Part shown: positions 1-8,206 of the stretch, in pieces | Position numbering within the stretch: the first letter of the stretch is position 1 | How the letters are laid out: every line of letters begins with the position of its first letter | Assembly (NCBI RefSeq): GCF_029626155.1 | Contig: NZ_JARUBL010000001.1 | Span: forward strand, 2,666,001-2,730,000 | Direction: 5' to 3' | DNA: 64,000 bases | DNA from: Solwaraspora sp. WMMD1047 | GTDB lineage: Bacteria; Actinomycetota; Actinomycetes; Mycobacteriales; Micromonosporaceae | Notes under the pieces: generated by a model | The model's input: only the letters and a program-made list of their open reading frames with translations | The model's database searches: none | Told to the model about the DNA's origin: nothing | Made by a program: the position numbers and the translations under genes

Positions 1-1
1 C

Positions 2-484
2 GCCATCCACGGCGCCGAGACGCTGGCCGCCGAGTACGAGGCCAACCAGGACGACTACCGGTCGATCATGGTAAAGGCGCTGGCCGACCGGCTCGCCGAG
101 GCGTTCGCCGAGTACCTCCACCTGAAGGCCCGGCGGGAGTGGTTCGAGCCGGATGCCCAGCCGGACCTCGCCGACCTGCACGCCGAGCGGTTCCGGGGCA
201 TCCGGCCGGCGCTGGGCTACCCGGCCAGCCCGGACCACAGCGAGAAGCGGGAGCTGTTCGACCTGCTCGACGCGGACTCGCTGGGCATCGGCCTGACCGA
301 GTCGTACGCGATGACCCCGGCCGCCGCGGTCAGCGGCCTGATCTTCGCCCACCCCGCCTCGCGCTACTTCACCGTCGGCCGGCTCGGCAAGGACCAGATC
401 GAGGAGTACGCCGTCCGGCGCGGCCTGGACCTGGCCGAGGTCGAACGCTGGCTGCGCCCGAACCTGGGCTACGAGATCGACTGA
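2..484 (+). CDS. metH: Cobalamin-dependent methionine synthase, C-terminal fragment
   Basis: The reading frame enters from the left edge and gives the last 160 residues. They match the AdoMet-binding reactivation domain of MetH, which remethylates the inactivated cobalamin cofactor. Visible family signatures are the segment [20 protein letters not shown], followed by [20 protein letters not shown] and the end [11 protein letters not shown]. MetH transfers a methyl group from methyltetrahydrofolate to homocysteine in the cytoplasm. The homocysteine, folate and B12 domains lie outside the window. The first internal Met at 68 is not the start. Recognition of the domain is firm; completeness of the rest cannot be judged. 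Confidence 0.93.
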   Translation, partial: AIHGAETLAAEYEANQDDYRSIMVKALADRLAEAFAEYLHLKARREWFEPDAQPDLADLHAERFRGIRPALGYPASPDHSEKRELFDLLDADSLGIGLTESYAMTPAAAVSGLIFAHPASRYFTVGRLGKDQIEEYAVRRGLDLAEVERWLRPNLGYEID

Positions 485-531
485 TCGGTGGCCGGCCGGC
501 GTCCTGGCCGGGAGCTGGGCACAATGGCGGG

Positions 532-1563
532 ATGGTGCGCATCGTCGACCGGCGGGAGACCCGCGCGTTGCGGGGGCGGGGCTGGTGGGCGCGGCGGGCG
601 GCCCGCCTGCTCGGCCGGGGGTTGCGGGCCGCCAACCCGCACCCGAGCGTCGGGCCGGTGCTGCGGGTGTTCAGCGGCGCCCGGGACCCGAGGGTCGCCG
701 GCATCGCGGGGGAGTCCCTGGAGCGGGTCTGGCGGGACGGCGGGGACGGGTGGGAGCTGCTCTGGCGCGGAATGTGGTCGGAGGTGCAGACCCGGACCGG
801 CGCGGGATTTCCCGGTTACTTTCATGATCTGCCGTACCCGTTGGCCCGTTTCCTGCTGACCCCGGAGCGCGACTGCGCACACCGGCCCGGCGTCCGACTG
901 GTCGCCGCCCTGGACCGGGAGAACCGCCGCCGTGGTTCGTCGGCCGCGGCCGCGCTCGACGCCGCCCTGCACTCCACCGACCCGCGGGTCCATCGGGAGT
1001 TGACGGACCTGCTCGCCAGCACCGATCAGCCCGACCTGTTGGCCATGCTGGAGTACGCCTTCGTCGAGGGTCTGCGCAACACCGGTAACCCGACCGGGTG
1101 GATCGCTGAACAGCACGCACTGTGGACAGACGGGGAACCGACACCGCTGCTGACCGCCGTCCTGACCAACCCGCACCTGCCCCGCCGGGCGGTGGACATT
1201 CTGGAGGGCCGGCTCGGCGTGCTCGCCGTGCTGCGCGACCGGGCCGACCTGCTCGCCGGCTATGAGCGCAACTACCTGATGGTGGCGTTCTCCGACACGA
1301 TCGCCAATCCGGCGGTGCCGGCCGAGGTGCGGAAGAAGTGCCGACGGGTGGTGCGTAGCCATCGGCTCGAGTGGCGGCCCCAGGAACTGCCTCGCCCGGC
1401 CCGGCAGCCACGGCCGTCCCGCCGGCCGGACCGCCGGGCCGGCGGCTGGCCCACCAGCTATCCGGGCACGGAGGCGGGCGGCGGCCACGACGGTGGCGGC
1501 TACGGCGGCGGCGGTCATGACGGCGGTGGCGGTCACAGCGGCGGGTTCGGCGGGAGCTTCTGA
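532..1563 (+). CDS. Hypothetical protein with Gly/His-rich C-terminal tail
   Basis: A 343-residue protein that I do not recognise. The N-terminus is Arg-rich (MVRIVDRRETRALRGRGWW). The middle (about 60-290) is a soluble, mostly helical Leu/Ala/Arg-rich region with Trp-containing patches, possibly a helical-repeat fold (inference). The last 35 residues are repeats of Gly-Gly-His/Gly-Gly-Tyr type (GGGHDGGGYGGGGHDGGGGH), a low-complexity tail that could bind metal or simply be flexible. No signal peptide or membrane segment is evident. The ATG at 532 is preferred because upstream codons in this frame are antisense-like noise over metH. It begins 47 bases after metH and may be read through from it. 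Confidence 0.7.
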   Translation: MVRIVDRRETRALRGRGWWARRAARLLGRGLRAANPHPSVGPVLRVFSGARDPRVAGIAGESLERVWRDGGDGWELLWRGMWSEVQTRTGAGFPGYFHDLPYPLARFLLTPERDCAHRPGVRLVAALDRENRRRGSSAAAALDAALHSTDPRVHRELTDLLASTDQPDLLAMLEYAFVEGLRNTGNPTGWIAEQHALWTDGEPTPLLTAVLTNPHLPRRAVDILEGRLGVLAVLRDRADLLAGYERNYLMVAFSDTIANPAVPAEVRKKCRRVVRSHRLEWRPQELPRPARQPRPSRRPDRRAGGWPTSYPGTEAGGGHDGGGYGGGGHDGGGGHSGGFGGSF

Positions 1564-1619
1564 CGACCGCGCCGGTCAGCCGAGCAGGCTCTGACGACCG
1601 CGCCGATCAGTCGAGCAGG
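1560..1619. repeat. Two-copy 29-bp direct repeat at convergent gene ends
   Basis: Positions 1560-1588 and 1591-1619 are copies of one 29-base sequence with two differences (period 31). The left copy holds the stop codon of the upstream hypothetical gene; the right copy holds the stop codon of the GH43 gene on the other strand. It looks like a local duplication of the GH43 3' end. Confidence 0.8.
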
Positions 1620-3097
1620 AAGGTGGTCCGGGCGCCGGCGGCCCGGCCGGTGGTCAGCCGGCCGCGGTCGTGGCGCAGGTAGCTGGTGGCGTCGCCGGCC
1701 AGCCGCAACGACACCCCGCCGCCGCGTTGCGGGATCCGGTAGAAGCTGGCCTGGACGGCGTGCGCCGGGTCGTCGGACGCCAGATCGAGCCGGACCGTGC
1801 CGCCGACCACCCGCACGTACCGGTCGGGAAAGTTGACCGAGGTCAACGACACGGTGTCGGCGCCGGCTAGGCCGGGTGCGAACCGGAACTGGGTGTCGGC
1901 GAGTTCCCGCACGTCCGGGTCGACCCGCAGCACGCCGTCGGCGTGCCGGACGAACGACCGCCGGGCGTCGGCGGGTCGCAGCCGGACGATCGGCCCGCCG
2001 GCGCCGACCGGCACCCCGAACAGCGGCGTGCCGTCGCGGTGCCAGTAGAGCTTCTGCACCCGGGTGTGCCGGTTCGGGTCGTAGAGCGGGTCGCCGACGA
2101 TGGCCCGGTAGTCGCGGGCGTGGTAGACCAGCACGTCGGTCTCGCCGTCCTCGGCCACCGTGAACGAGTTGTGCCCGGGACCGTACTGGCTGGTCTGCTC
2201 GTTGGTCACGAAGACCGGGTCGGGGGTCTTCACCCAGGAGGCGTGGTCGAGCAGGTCGGCGCGGGCGTCGGCGGTGAGCAGGCCGAGGCAGTAGCGGGCG
2301 TCGGTGGCGCTGGCCGAGAAGGTCATGAAGACCCGACCGTTGCGGACGATCACCGCCGCGCCCTCGTTGACCCGGAACCCCTGGATCTCCCAGTCCCGCG
2401 TCGGGGTGGCGATCCGCACCGGCTTGCCGGCCAACTGCCACGGCGTGGCCAGCTCGGCGATGTAGAGGCTGGAGTTGACCGCGATCTCCGGCTCGCTCTG
2501 CGCCCACACCAGGTAGCGGCGGCCCCGGTGCTCGAAGGTGGTGGCGTCCAGGGCGAAGCTGTCCCACTCGGTGACGATCTGGCCGCGCAACACCCAGCCG
2601 GCCGGGTCGCGCGGGTCGGCCAGTGCCGACTCCAGCACGTACATCCTGATCCGGAAGACGTCGTCGGAGTCGCCGGCCGCGAAGTAGATGTACCAGCGTC
2701 CGTCGATGCGGTGCAGCTCCGGCGCCCAGATGTGCCCGCCCATCCGGCCGCTGGCCGGCCGGCGCCAGATCACCGACTCGGCCGCGGTGGACAGGCCGGC
2801 GATGGTGGGCGCGCCGCGCACCACGAGGCGGTCGTACTCCGGTACCGAGCCGGTGAAGTAGTACATGCCGCGTACCGGATGGGTGATGAACGGGTCGGCC
2901 CGGCGCTCGATGAGCGGGTTGGCGGTGGGCACCGCGTACCGCTGCGCGTCACCGACCCCGGCGGACCCGGCGGCGTCGGGGTCGGGAGCGGAACCGCCGG
3001 CCGCGCCGGCGGAAGCGGGCAGCGCGGCGACCAGGCCGGTCGCGGCCGCGCCGAGTCCACCACGCAGCAGGGTACGGCGGCTGATGTCGAAACTCAT
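1607..3097 (-). CDS. Secreted GH43 arabinanase/arabinofuranosidase with AbfB (CBM42) domain
   Basis: A 496-residue enzyme predicted to cleave arabinose-containing polysaccharide outside the cell. It starts with a Tat signal (RRTLLRGG at 7-14, then a hydrophobic stretch to about 32). A five-bladed GH43 domain follows at about 55-350. Its likely catalytic residues are Asp68 in ERRADPF (base), Asp184 in FALDATTFEH (pKa modulator) and Glu245 in QGFRVNEGAA (acid). The C-terminus at about 360-495 resembles the arabinofuranose-binding AbfB/CBM42 fold (SLTSVNFPDRYVR, SFYRIP). The gene starts 10 bases after the GH51 gene, so the two form an operon under the operator at 5682. The exact substrate, arabinan or arabinoxylan, cannot be read from the sequence. 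Confidence 0.88.
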   Translation of the reverse strand: MSFDISRRTLLRGGLGAAATGLVAALPASAGAAGGSAPDPDAAGSAGVGDAQRYAVPTANPLIERRADPFITHPVRGMYYFTGSVPEYDRLVVRGAPTIAGLSTAAESVIWRRPASGRMGGHIWAPELHRIDGRWYIYFAAGDSDDVFRIRMYVLESALADPRDPAGWVLRGQIVTEWDSFALDATTFEHRGRRYLVWAQSEPEIAVNSSLYIAELATPWQLAGKPVRIATPTRDWEIQGFRVNEGAAVIVRNGRVFMTFSASATDARYCLGLLTADARADLLDHASWVKTPDPVFVTNEQTSQYGPGHNSFTVAEDGETDVLVYHARDYRAIVGDPLYDPNRHTRVQKLYWHRDGTPLFGVPVGAGGPIVRLRPADARRSFVRHADGVLRVDPDVRELADTQFRFAPGLAGADTVSLTSVNFPDRYVRVVGGTVRLDLASDDPAHAVQASFYRIPQRGGGVSLRLAGDATSYLRHDRGRLTTGRAAGARTTFLLD

Positions 3098-3107
3098 GTC
3101 GGTCGCC

Positions 3108-5648
3108 TCACTTGGTCCGGATCCGCAGGAACGTGACGGAGTTCGGTGCGAAGGTGCGGGTGAAGGTGGATCCGATGCCGCCCACGGTGGTGGTGACCGG
3201 CTGGATCGGCTCGGCCGAGCGGGTGTTCTGCTCGCCCGGGTCGCCGCTGATCTCGGTCATCCGGGCCGTGCCGTGCACCCGGCGCCGCCCGAGGTCGACC
3301 CGGGTGACGGCCGGGGTGTCCTGGGCGTTGACGACCTTGACGATCAGCTCGCCCCGGCGCCGGTCCTCGGTGATCACGTGGGCGAACGGCTCGATCACCT
3401 GGTCGTCGACGAAGCTGTCCCACAGTTCGCCGTTGAGGAACAGCCGCACCTGCGACCCGCGTACCTCGATCCGGATGTCGTAGGTGACGCCGGTCTCGAT
3501 GGAGTTCGGCTTCGCGATCACGATCTCCTTCGCGCCGCCCTCACCCTTCTGGATCGCGCCCTGGGTGTTGTTCCAGCCGCCCAGGTTCCACCAGTAGAGG
3601 TGGCCGGTCTCCTGCACCCCGAACGCGACGAGGAAGCCCTCCGCCCCGGCGTTCTTGGTGGCCTTCAGGTTCAGGTCGTACTCGGTGGCGGTGATGTTGC
3701 CGGCCTTGACCAGGGTGTCCTGGGCCGCGGTGTCCGACTGGACGTAGCCGCCGTCGACCACCGACCAGGTGCCGCGCGGCTCCACCGGCGTCCAGGCGTC
3801 CGCCCCGGTGGAGAAGTCGTCGCGAAACAGCACGGTTCCGTCCGGCGCGGTCACGGACACGTCGTCGTAGGTGGCGGAGGTGGCCCAGGTGGAGAGGCCG
3901 ATCGCGCCGGTGATCGGCTCCGGTTCGATGACCGGGGCGGTCGACCGGCTCGGCACCGTCCGGTCGCCGACGTTGTTCATGAACAGCTTTTGCACCTGGT
4001 AGCTGGTGGAACCCCAGGACTCGTCGTTGTCGAACCAGATCAGGTCCGGCCGCCACTGCACATGGTCGATGTTGGCCAGCAGCGGCGCGTACGCGGCCAG
4101 CTTGACCACGTCCGCGTTGCGCTCCAGGCCGGTCAGGTACGCGGCCTCGGCCAGCGAGTTGAACAGCTTGTTGTCCCGGGAGGCGTACTCGCCGAGGAAC
4201 ACCCGCGGACCGGCCCGGTCGTAGGAGTCGTAGCGGGCGTTGTTCTGCAGGAACCAGGCCGGGCTGTTGTAGTAGTGCTCGTCGACCATCTCCACCCCGG
4301 CCGCGCGGTTGAGTTCCCACAGCCGGTCGAACGTGGCGCCCTCGTCGTCCGGACCGCTGTTGCCGATCACGACGATCTCCGGGTACGCCGCCTCGATGGC
4401 GGCCCGGAACCGTACGAAGTTGGCGAAGTACTCGTCCGGCAGGTTCTCCTCGTTGCCGACCCCGAGGTGGGTCAGGCCGAACGGCTCGGGATGACCCATC
4501 TCTGCGCGCAGCCCGCCCCAGGTGGAGGTGGCCGGGCCGTTGGCGAACTCGATCAGGTCGAGGGTGTCCTGGATGTGTCGTTGCAGCAGCGCCTCGTCCA
4601 CGGTGGCCCGGTTCTGGCCGCAGCCGGTGACCAGGGCCGGCACCACCGGCAACGGCATCGCGCCGACGTCCTCGGCGAACTGGAAGTACTCGTAGTAGCC
4701 GAGCCCGTAGGACTGGTTATAGCCCCAGAAGTTGCGGTTGGTGGCCCGGGTCTCGACCGGACCGACGGTGTCCTTCCACTGGTACGAGCGGGACCGTTCC
4801 CAGTTCGTGCTGGCGTCGTACCCGTAGTGGCTGTTGGTGTTGACCAGGCAGCCGCCCGGGAAGCGGACGAAGCCCGGCTTCAGCGCGGCGATCTTCTCGG
4901 CGAGGTCCTTGCGCAGCCCGTTGGCCCGGCCCCGGAAGGTGTCCCGCGGGAACAGCGAGACCATGTCCAGCCGCAGCGTGCCGGTGCCGCCGGCGCGCAC
5001 CGAGAGCCGGCCCGCGTCGGTGGTCCGGGTGGCTCTCAGGGTGCCGGTGTACCGGGTCCAGGTGTCGCCGTTGGTGGTCAGTGTCAAGGACCGGGCCAGC
5101 GGCTGGTCGGCGGTGTCGTGCAGGCTCACCGTCAGCGGGGTGCCGGCGGCGGCGTCGGTGCGGGCCCAGACGGAGAAGTCGTAGCGGGCGCCGGCGACCA
5201 GGGCGATCCCGCTGTTGTAGCCGGCGTTCGTCACGCCGTACCAGCCGCCGTCCGGGTTGGTCAGGCCGAGTCGCAGGTAGGTCCGGTTGCGGTCGTTGAG
5301 GCGGGCGTCGTCGTCGACGGTGGCCGCGGTGCCGGTTCCGCCGGCGGCGGCGCCGGGGGTCCACGCGGTCAGCCCGGTGTACGAGGAGTTGTCCACCGGC
5401 AGGAACTCGAACGAGCGGTTGCGGACCAGTTCGGCGTAGAGGCCGCCGTCGGCGGCGAAGTTGATGTCCTCGAAGAACACCCCGTACATCGAGTCGTCGA
5501 TCTCGACACCGGGCCGGGTGCGGTCGACGGTGATCGTGTACGCGGGGTCGGCCTCGGGTGGGCGGGCCAGGGCGGGCACGGCGACCGCCGCGGTGCCGGC
5601 CAGCAGGGCGACGGTGGCGAAGCCGAGTAGCGCTCGTGGACGGGGCAT
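3108..5648 (-). CDS. Secreted GH51 alpha-L-arabinofuranosidase, multidomain
   Basis: An 846-residue enzyme that releases terminal arabinofuranose from arabinan or arabinoxylan. An N-terminal hydrophobic signal (FATVALLAGTAAVAVPALA) implies export. Next comes a strand with VFFEDINFAADGGLYAELVRNR, typical of large GH51 enzymes, then an inserted CBM4/9-like module (about 70-210) and the barrel. The acid/base Glu is in GVGNEENLPDEYF (about 399). The nucleophile Glu is in VFLGEYASRD (about 485). A LamG/DUF1080-like sandwich (about 600-760) is inserted before the C-terminal strands, as in other roughly 850-residue actinobacterial members. First gene of the operon with the downstream GH43 gene; a LacI-type operator lies 34 bases before its ATG. 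Confidence 0.92.
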   Translation of the reverse strand: MPRPRALLGFATVALLAGTAAVAVPALARPPEADPAYTITVDRTRPGVEIDDSMYGVFFEDINFAADGGLYAELVRNRSFEFLPVDNSSYTGLTAWTPGAAAGGTGTAATVDDDARLNDRNRTYLRLGLTNPDGGWYGVTNAGYNSGIALVAGARYDFSVWARTDAAAGTPLTVSLHDTADQPLARSLTLTTNGDTWTRYTGTLRATRTTDAGRLSVRAGGTGTLRLDMVSLFPRDTFRGRANGLRKDLAEKIAALKPGFVRFPGGCLVNTNSHYGYDASTNWERSRSYQWKDTVGPVETRATNRNFWGYNQSYGLGYYEYFQFAEDVGAMPLPVVPALVTGCGQNRATVDEALLQRHIQDTLDLIEFANGPATSTWGGLRAEMGHPEPFGLTHLGVGNEENLPDEYFANFVRFRAAIEAAYPEIVVIGNSGPDDEGATFDRLWELNRAAGVEMVDEHYYNSPAWFLQNNARYDSYDRAGPRVFLGEYASRDNKLFNSLAEAAYLTGLERNADVVKLAAYAPLLANIDHVQWRPDLIWFDNDESWGSTSYQVQKLFMNNVGDRTVPSRSTAPVIEPEPITGAIGLSTWATSATYDDVSVTAPDGTVLFRDDFSTGADAWTPVEPRGTWSVVDGGYVQSDTAAQDTLVKAGNITATEYDLNLKATKNAGAEGFLVAFGVQETGHLYWWNLGGWNNTQGAIQKGEGGAKEIVIAKPNSIETGVTYDIRIEVRGSQVRLFLNGELWDSFVDDQVIEPFAHVITEDRRRGELIVKVVNAQDTPAVTRVDLGRRRVHGTARMTEISGDPGEQNTRSAEPIQPVTTTVGGIGSTFTRTFAPNSVTFLRIRTK

Positions 5649-5681
5649 GCGCGGGCCTCCCGGACGGGTTTGCGGCGGGCG

Positions 5682-5695
5682 TGTTAGCGCTCACA
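5682..5695. promoter_or_regulatory. LacI-family operator TGTTAGCGCTCACA
   Basis: The 14-base sequence TGTTAGCGCTCACA is a near-perfect palindrome around GCGC and fits the TGTNAGCGCTNACA type bound by LacI-family sugar repressors of actinomycetes (family knowledge). It lies 34 bases before the GH51 ATG and just downstream of the proposed -10 at 5706-5711, so it would cover the transcription start. No LacI gene is present in the window, so the regulator must be elsewhere. Confidence 0.75.
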
Positions 5696-5705
5696 CAGGT
5701 CATCG

Positions 5706-5734
5706 AGTCTGGTCTACGGGTGGGGCCTCGTCAA
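5706..5734 (-). promoter_or_regulatory. Candidate promoter of the GH51-GH43 operon
   Basis: On the minus strand a TTGACG -35 box (5729-5734) is followed after 17 bases by CAGACT (5706-5711). The -10 is weak (C in place of T). Its placement directly ahead of the LacI-type operator supports the call. Confidence 0.45.
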
Positions 5735-5797
5735 TGTTTCGCACCTTTTCGTCGCCCCGGGTGCAGGCGTTTCGAGGTGCCCGGTGGGAAGGTGCAG

Positions 5798-5849
5798 CCC
5801 ACGGGCCGCGACCCAGGTGAAAACCCTTTCCTGGAGCGCGACCCGTGGG
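5798..5849 (-). terminator. Hairpin downstream of the GH5 cellulase
   Basis: Arms 5798-5810 and 5837-5849 pair over 12 of 13 positions, with a smaller CCAGG/CCTGG stem in the loop. It sits 14 bases after the GH5 stop on the minus strand and before the arabinan operon promoter, so it probably separates the two units. Confidence 0.65.
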
Positions 5850-5863
5850 TGGGACGGTTACCG

Positions 5864-7987
5864 TCAGGCGGTGGTTCCGATGACATTGCTGCCGGACCTG
5901 GTGACCCGGTAGGTGACGGTCGCGCCACTCCAGAAGTGGAAGGTGAGCGTGACCGCCTGGCCGTCGTTGACCTCGGCGAAGAACGCGGAGGTCAGGCTGA
6001 TCGTGTTCGCGGAGTAGTCCGGCGCGAAGGTCACGTCGAACTCCTTGAACGCGGTCCAGTTGTGCGGGCCGGCGAAGGATCCGTCGGCGTACTTGGCCTC
6101 CATCGTGGCGAGCTGGTCACCCCGGAACTGGGTCGGGATCGCGAAGGCGGCGGTGGTGCCGGTGGCGTTCGACAGCACCGGCCGGTCGTTGCTGATGATG
6201 TCGATCCGCCACGGGACCCCGGTGGAGAACCGGGCGTGCAGGGTGGCGTTCACGCCGTACGCCCGGGAGCCGACCAGCCGGGTCAGGGCCGACGCGGTGA
6301 GCGTGAGCTGGTTGCCCGAGACCGTGTAGTCGGTGCCGCTGACCAGGTTGGTGCTGCCCTGGCGCAGCCCCTGGAAGGTGGTGCCGTTCAGGTTCAGGGT
6401 CAGCGTCTTGCTGGTGATGGCGCCGGTCCGCGGCACGTAGACCTGGTCGGCCGACGCGGTGCCCGACCGGGTGGTCCAGCTCGACTTGATCTGCGCGATC
6501 AGCTCCGGGTCGCTCCACTGGAACGAGGTACGCCCGAGGTGCTGGCCGTTGTCCCAGAGCTGGGTGGTGAGCTGCCGGCTGCGGGCGTAGTGGCCGAGGA
6601 ACTCGAAGAACTTGAGCTTCTCACCCTGTTGGATGGTGCCGGTGTGCCGGTCGAAGCCGAGCAGGCCGTACTCGCCGATGATGACCGGGATGCCCCGGGC
6701 GACGAAGGCGTTGTGGACCCGGTCGAACGAGTCGGTCAGGTCCTGCTGGGTGGTGGCGTCGAACCGGGTGCCCCCGGCGACGTTGACGCTGAACGGCCAG
6801 TAGCCGTAGAAGTGCACGGTCGCGATCAGGTTCGGGTCGTCGAGCTGGTCGAGGGTGGTGACCAGTTCGTTGATCCGGGCCTGCTCGGAGGAGGTGTGCA
6901 GGGTCGGCAGCACCAGCAGCCGGGTGGCGTTGCCGCCGCCGGAGGCCCGCACGATCCGGTGGAACGAGGTGTTCAGCTCGTGCAGCAGCTGCGCGTTCTG
7001 GGCGTCGCCGGAGCTGCCGGTGAACTGCGGCTCGTTGACGCTCTCCAGGGTGAGCTTCGGGGAGGCGTCCCGGAACGCGGCGGCCAACTGGGTCCAGAGC
7101 GCGTTGTAGCGGGCCAGCACGGTGGTCCGGTCGGTCGGCATGGTGTTGATCCACTGCCAGGAGTCGTGGTGGAGGTTCACCATCACGTACAGGTCCTCGG
7201 CCAGCGCCCAGTTGACCACCTCCTTGACCCGGTTCAGCCAGGCCGCGTCGATGGTGTAGGTGGGTGCCGGGCCGTGGTGGTTGCTCCAGGTCACCGGGAT
7301 CCGGATGCTCTTGAAGCCCTGCGCCTTGACGTTGCGGATCAGCGCCTGGGTCACCACCGGGTTGCCCCAGGCGGTCTCGTCGGCGCCGACGGCGTCGAAC
7401 GAGTTGCCCAGGTTCCAGCCGGGCTGCATGGCGGCGACGGCGGCCATCGCGTTGCCGGCCGGCGGCGGGGTGGTCGGCGACGGCGACGGCGAACTGGTCG
7501 GGGTCGGTGACGGCGGCTGGCTGGTGGTCGGCACCGGGGTGGTCGGGCCGACGCTGCCGGTGCAGGCGACGCCGTTGAGGGTGAAGCTGGTCGGCGCGGT
7601 GTTGCTGCCGGTCCACGACCCGTTGAAGCCGAACGAGACGGTCGCGTTGGTGCCGAGGGCGGCGTTGTAGCCGACGTTCGTGGCGGTGACCTGGCCGCCG
7701 GAGGCGGTGACGGTGGCGTTCCAGGCCTGGGTGACCTGCTGGCCCGACGGGAAGGTCCAGCCGACCCGCCAGCCGTTGATCGGGTCGCCGAGGTTCGTCA
7801 CGCTCACGTTCGCGGTGAACCCGCCGGGCCACTGGGAGGCGGTCGCGTACGTCACCCGGCAGCCGGTGGCGGCGTGGGCGGTGAGCGCGACCGCGAAGCT
7901 GGCGCCGACCATCAGGGCGGCGGCGCCGCCCGCGATCAGACCGGCTCGCCAGCGTCTGCTCCGGACCCGGGACTTCTGTTCGGACAT
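5864..7987 (-). CDS. Secreted modular endoglucanase CBM2-GH5-CBM_X2-CBM46
   Basis: A 707-residue exported beta-1,4-glucanase. Order: signal peptide to about 40 (twin-Arg-rich n-region, cut near AHAATG); CBM2 cellulose-binding module 41-143 with its Cys pair (43 and 142) and surface Trp residues; Pro/Thr/Ser linker about 146-177; GH5 catalytic barrel about 180-505. Glu319 in ESVNEPQF is the acid/base and Glu439 in VIIGEYGLLGF the nucleophile. The C-terminus has an Ig-like CBM_X2 module (about 512-600) and a CBM46-like module (about 605-707), an arrangement known from GH5_4 xyloglucan-active endoglucanases. Start chosen at the ATG at 7987: a GAGGAG-type ribosome site precedes it and the signal peptide begins there. 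Longer readings upstream lack any homology. Confidence 0.93.
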   Translation of the reverse strand: MSEQKSRVRSRRWRAGLIAGGAAALMVGASFAVALTAHAATGCRVTYATASQWPGGFTANVSVTNLGDPINGWRVGWTFPSGQQVTQAWNATVTASGGQVTATNVGYNAALGTNATVSFGFNGSWTGSNTAPTSFTLNGVACTGSVGPTTPVPTTSQPPSPTPTSSPSPSPTTPPPAGNAMAAVAAMQPGWNLGNSFDAVGADETAWGNPVVTQALIRNVKAQGFKSIRIPVTWSNHHGPAPTYTIDAAWLNRVKEVVNWALAEDLYVMVNLHHDSWQWINTMPTDRTTVLARYNALWTQLAAAFRDASPKLTLESVNEPQFTGSSGDAQNAQLLHELNTSFHRIVRASGGGNATRLLVLPTLHTSSEQARINELVTTLDQLDDPNLIATVHFYGYWPFSVNVAGGTRFDATTQQDLTDSFDRVHNAFVARGIPVIIGEYGLLGFDRHTGTIQQGEKLKFFEFLGHYARSRQLTTQLWDNGQHLGRTSFQWSDPELIAQIKSSWTTRSGTASADQVYVPRTGAITSKTLTLNLNGTTFQGLRQGSTNLVSGTDYTVSGNQLTLTASALTRLVGSRAYGVNATLHARFSTGVPWRIDIISNDRPVLSNATGTTAAFAIPTQFRGDQLATMEAKYADGSFAGPHNWTAFKEFDVTFAPDYSANTISLTSAFFAEVNDGQAVTLTFHFWSGATVTYRVTRSGSNVIGTTA

Positions 7988-8079
7988 CTCGCTCCTCGGC
8001 GGTGGCGCCTGCCGCGCAGGCGGGTGGCGGTGGCCCGGCGCCGGCTGGGGAAGCGACCGGCACCGGCCAACTCGGCCGA

Positions 8080-8109
8080 AGATTAAGTCGGGAATCCAAA
8101 CTTTGTCAA
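8080..8109 (-). promoter_or_regulatory. Candidate promoter of the GH5 cellulase
   Basis: Minus-strand TTGACA (8104-8109) and TAATCT (8080-8085) are separated by 18 bases in a conspicuously AT-rich patch 93 bases before the start codon. No CebR-type TGGGAGCGCTCCCA operator is visible nearby. Confidence 0.65.
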
Positions 8110-8206
8110 TCGAGTTCAGCCGATGCCGTATGCCGGCGGGCCGACCGGCCGCGGCGCCGCTTTCCCGGTCCGGGCGGCCGGTGGTCCGGTGGGTAGGGTC
8201 TCGGCC

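Noticed and set aside
2865-5630. A 921-codon open frame on the plus strand across the GH51 gene
   Set aside because: It is the antisense of GH51 in high-GC DNA, made of Val/Gly/Arg-rich low-complexity sequence with no domain; the GH51 frame has clear catalytic motifs.
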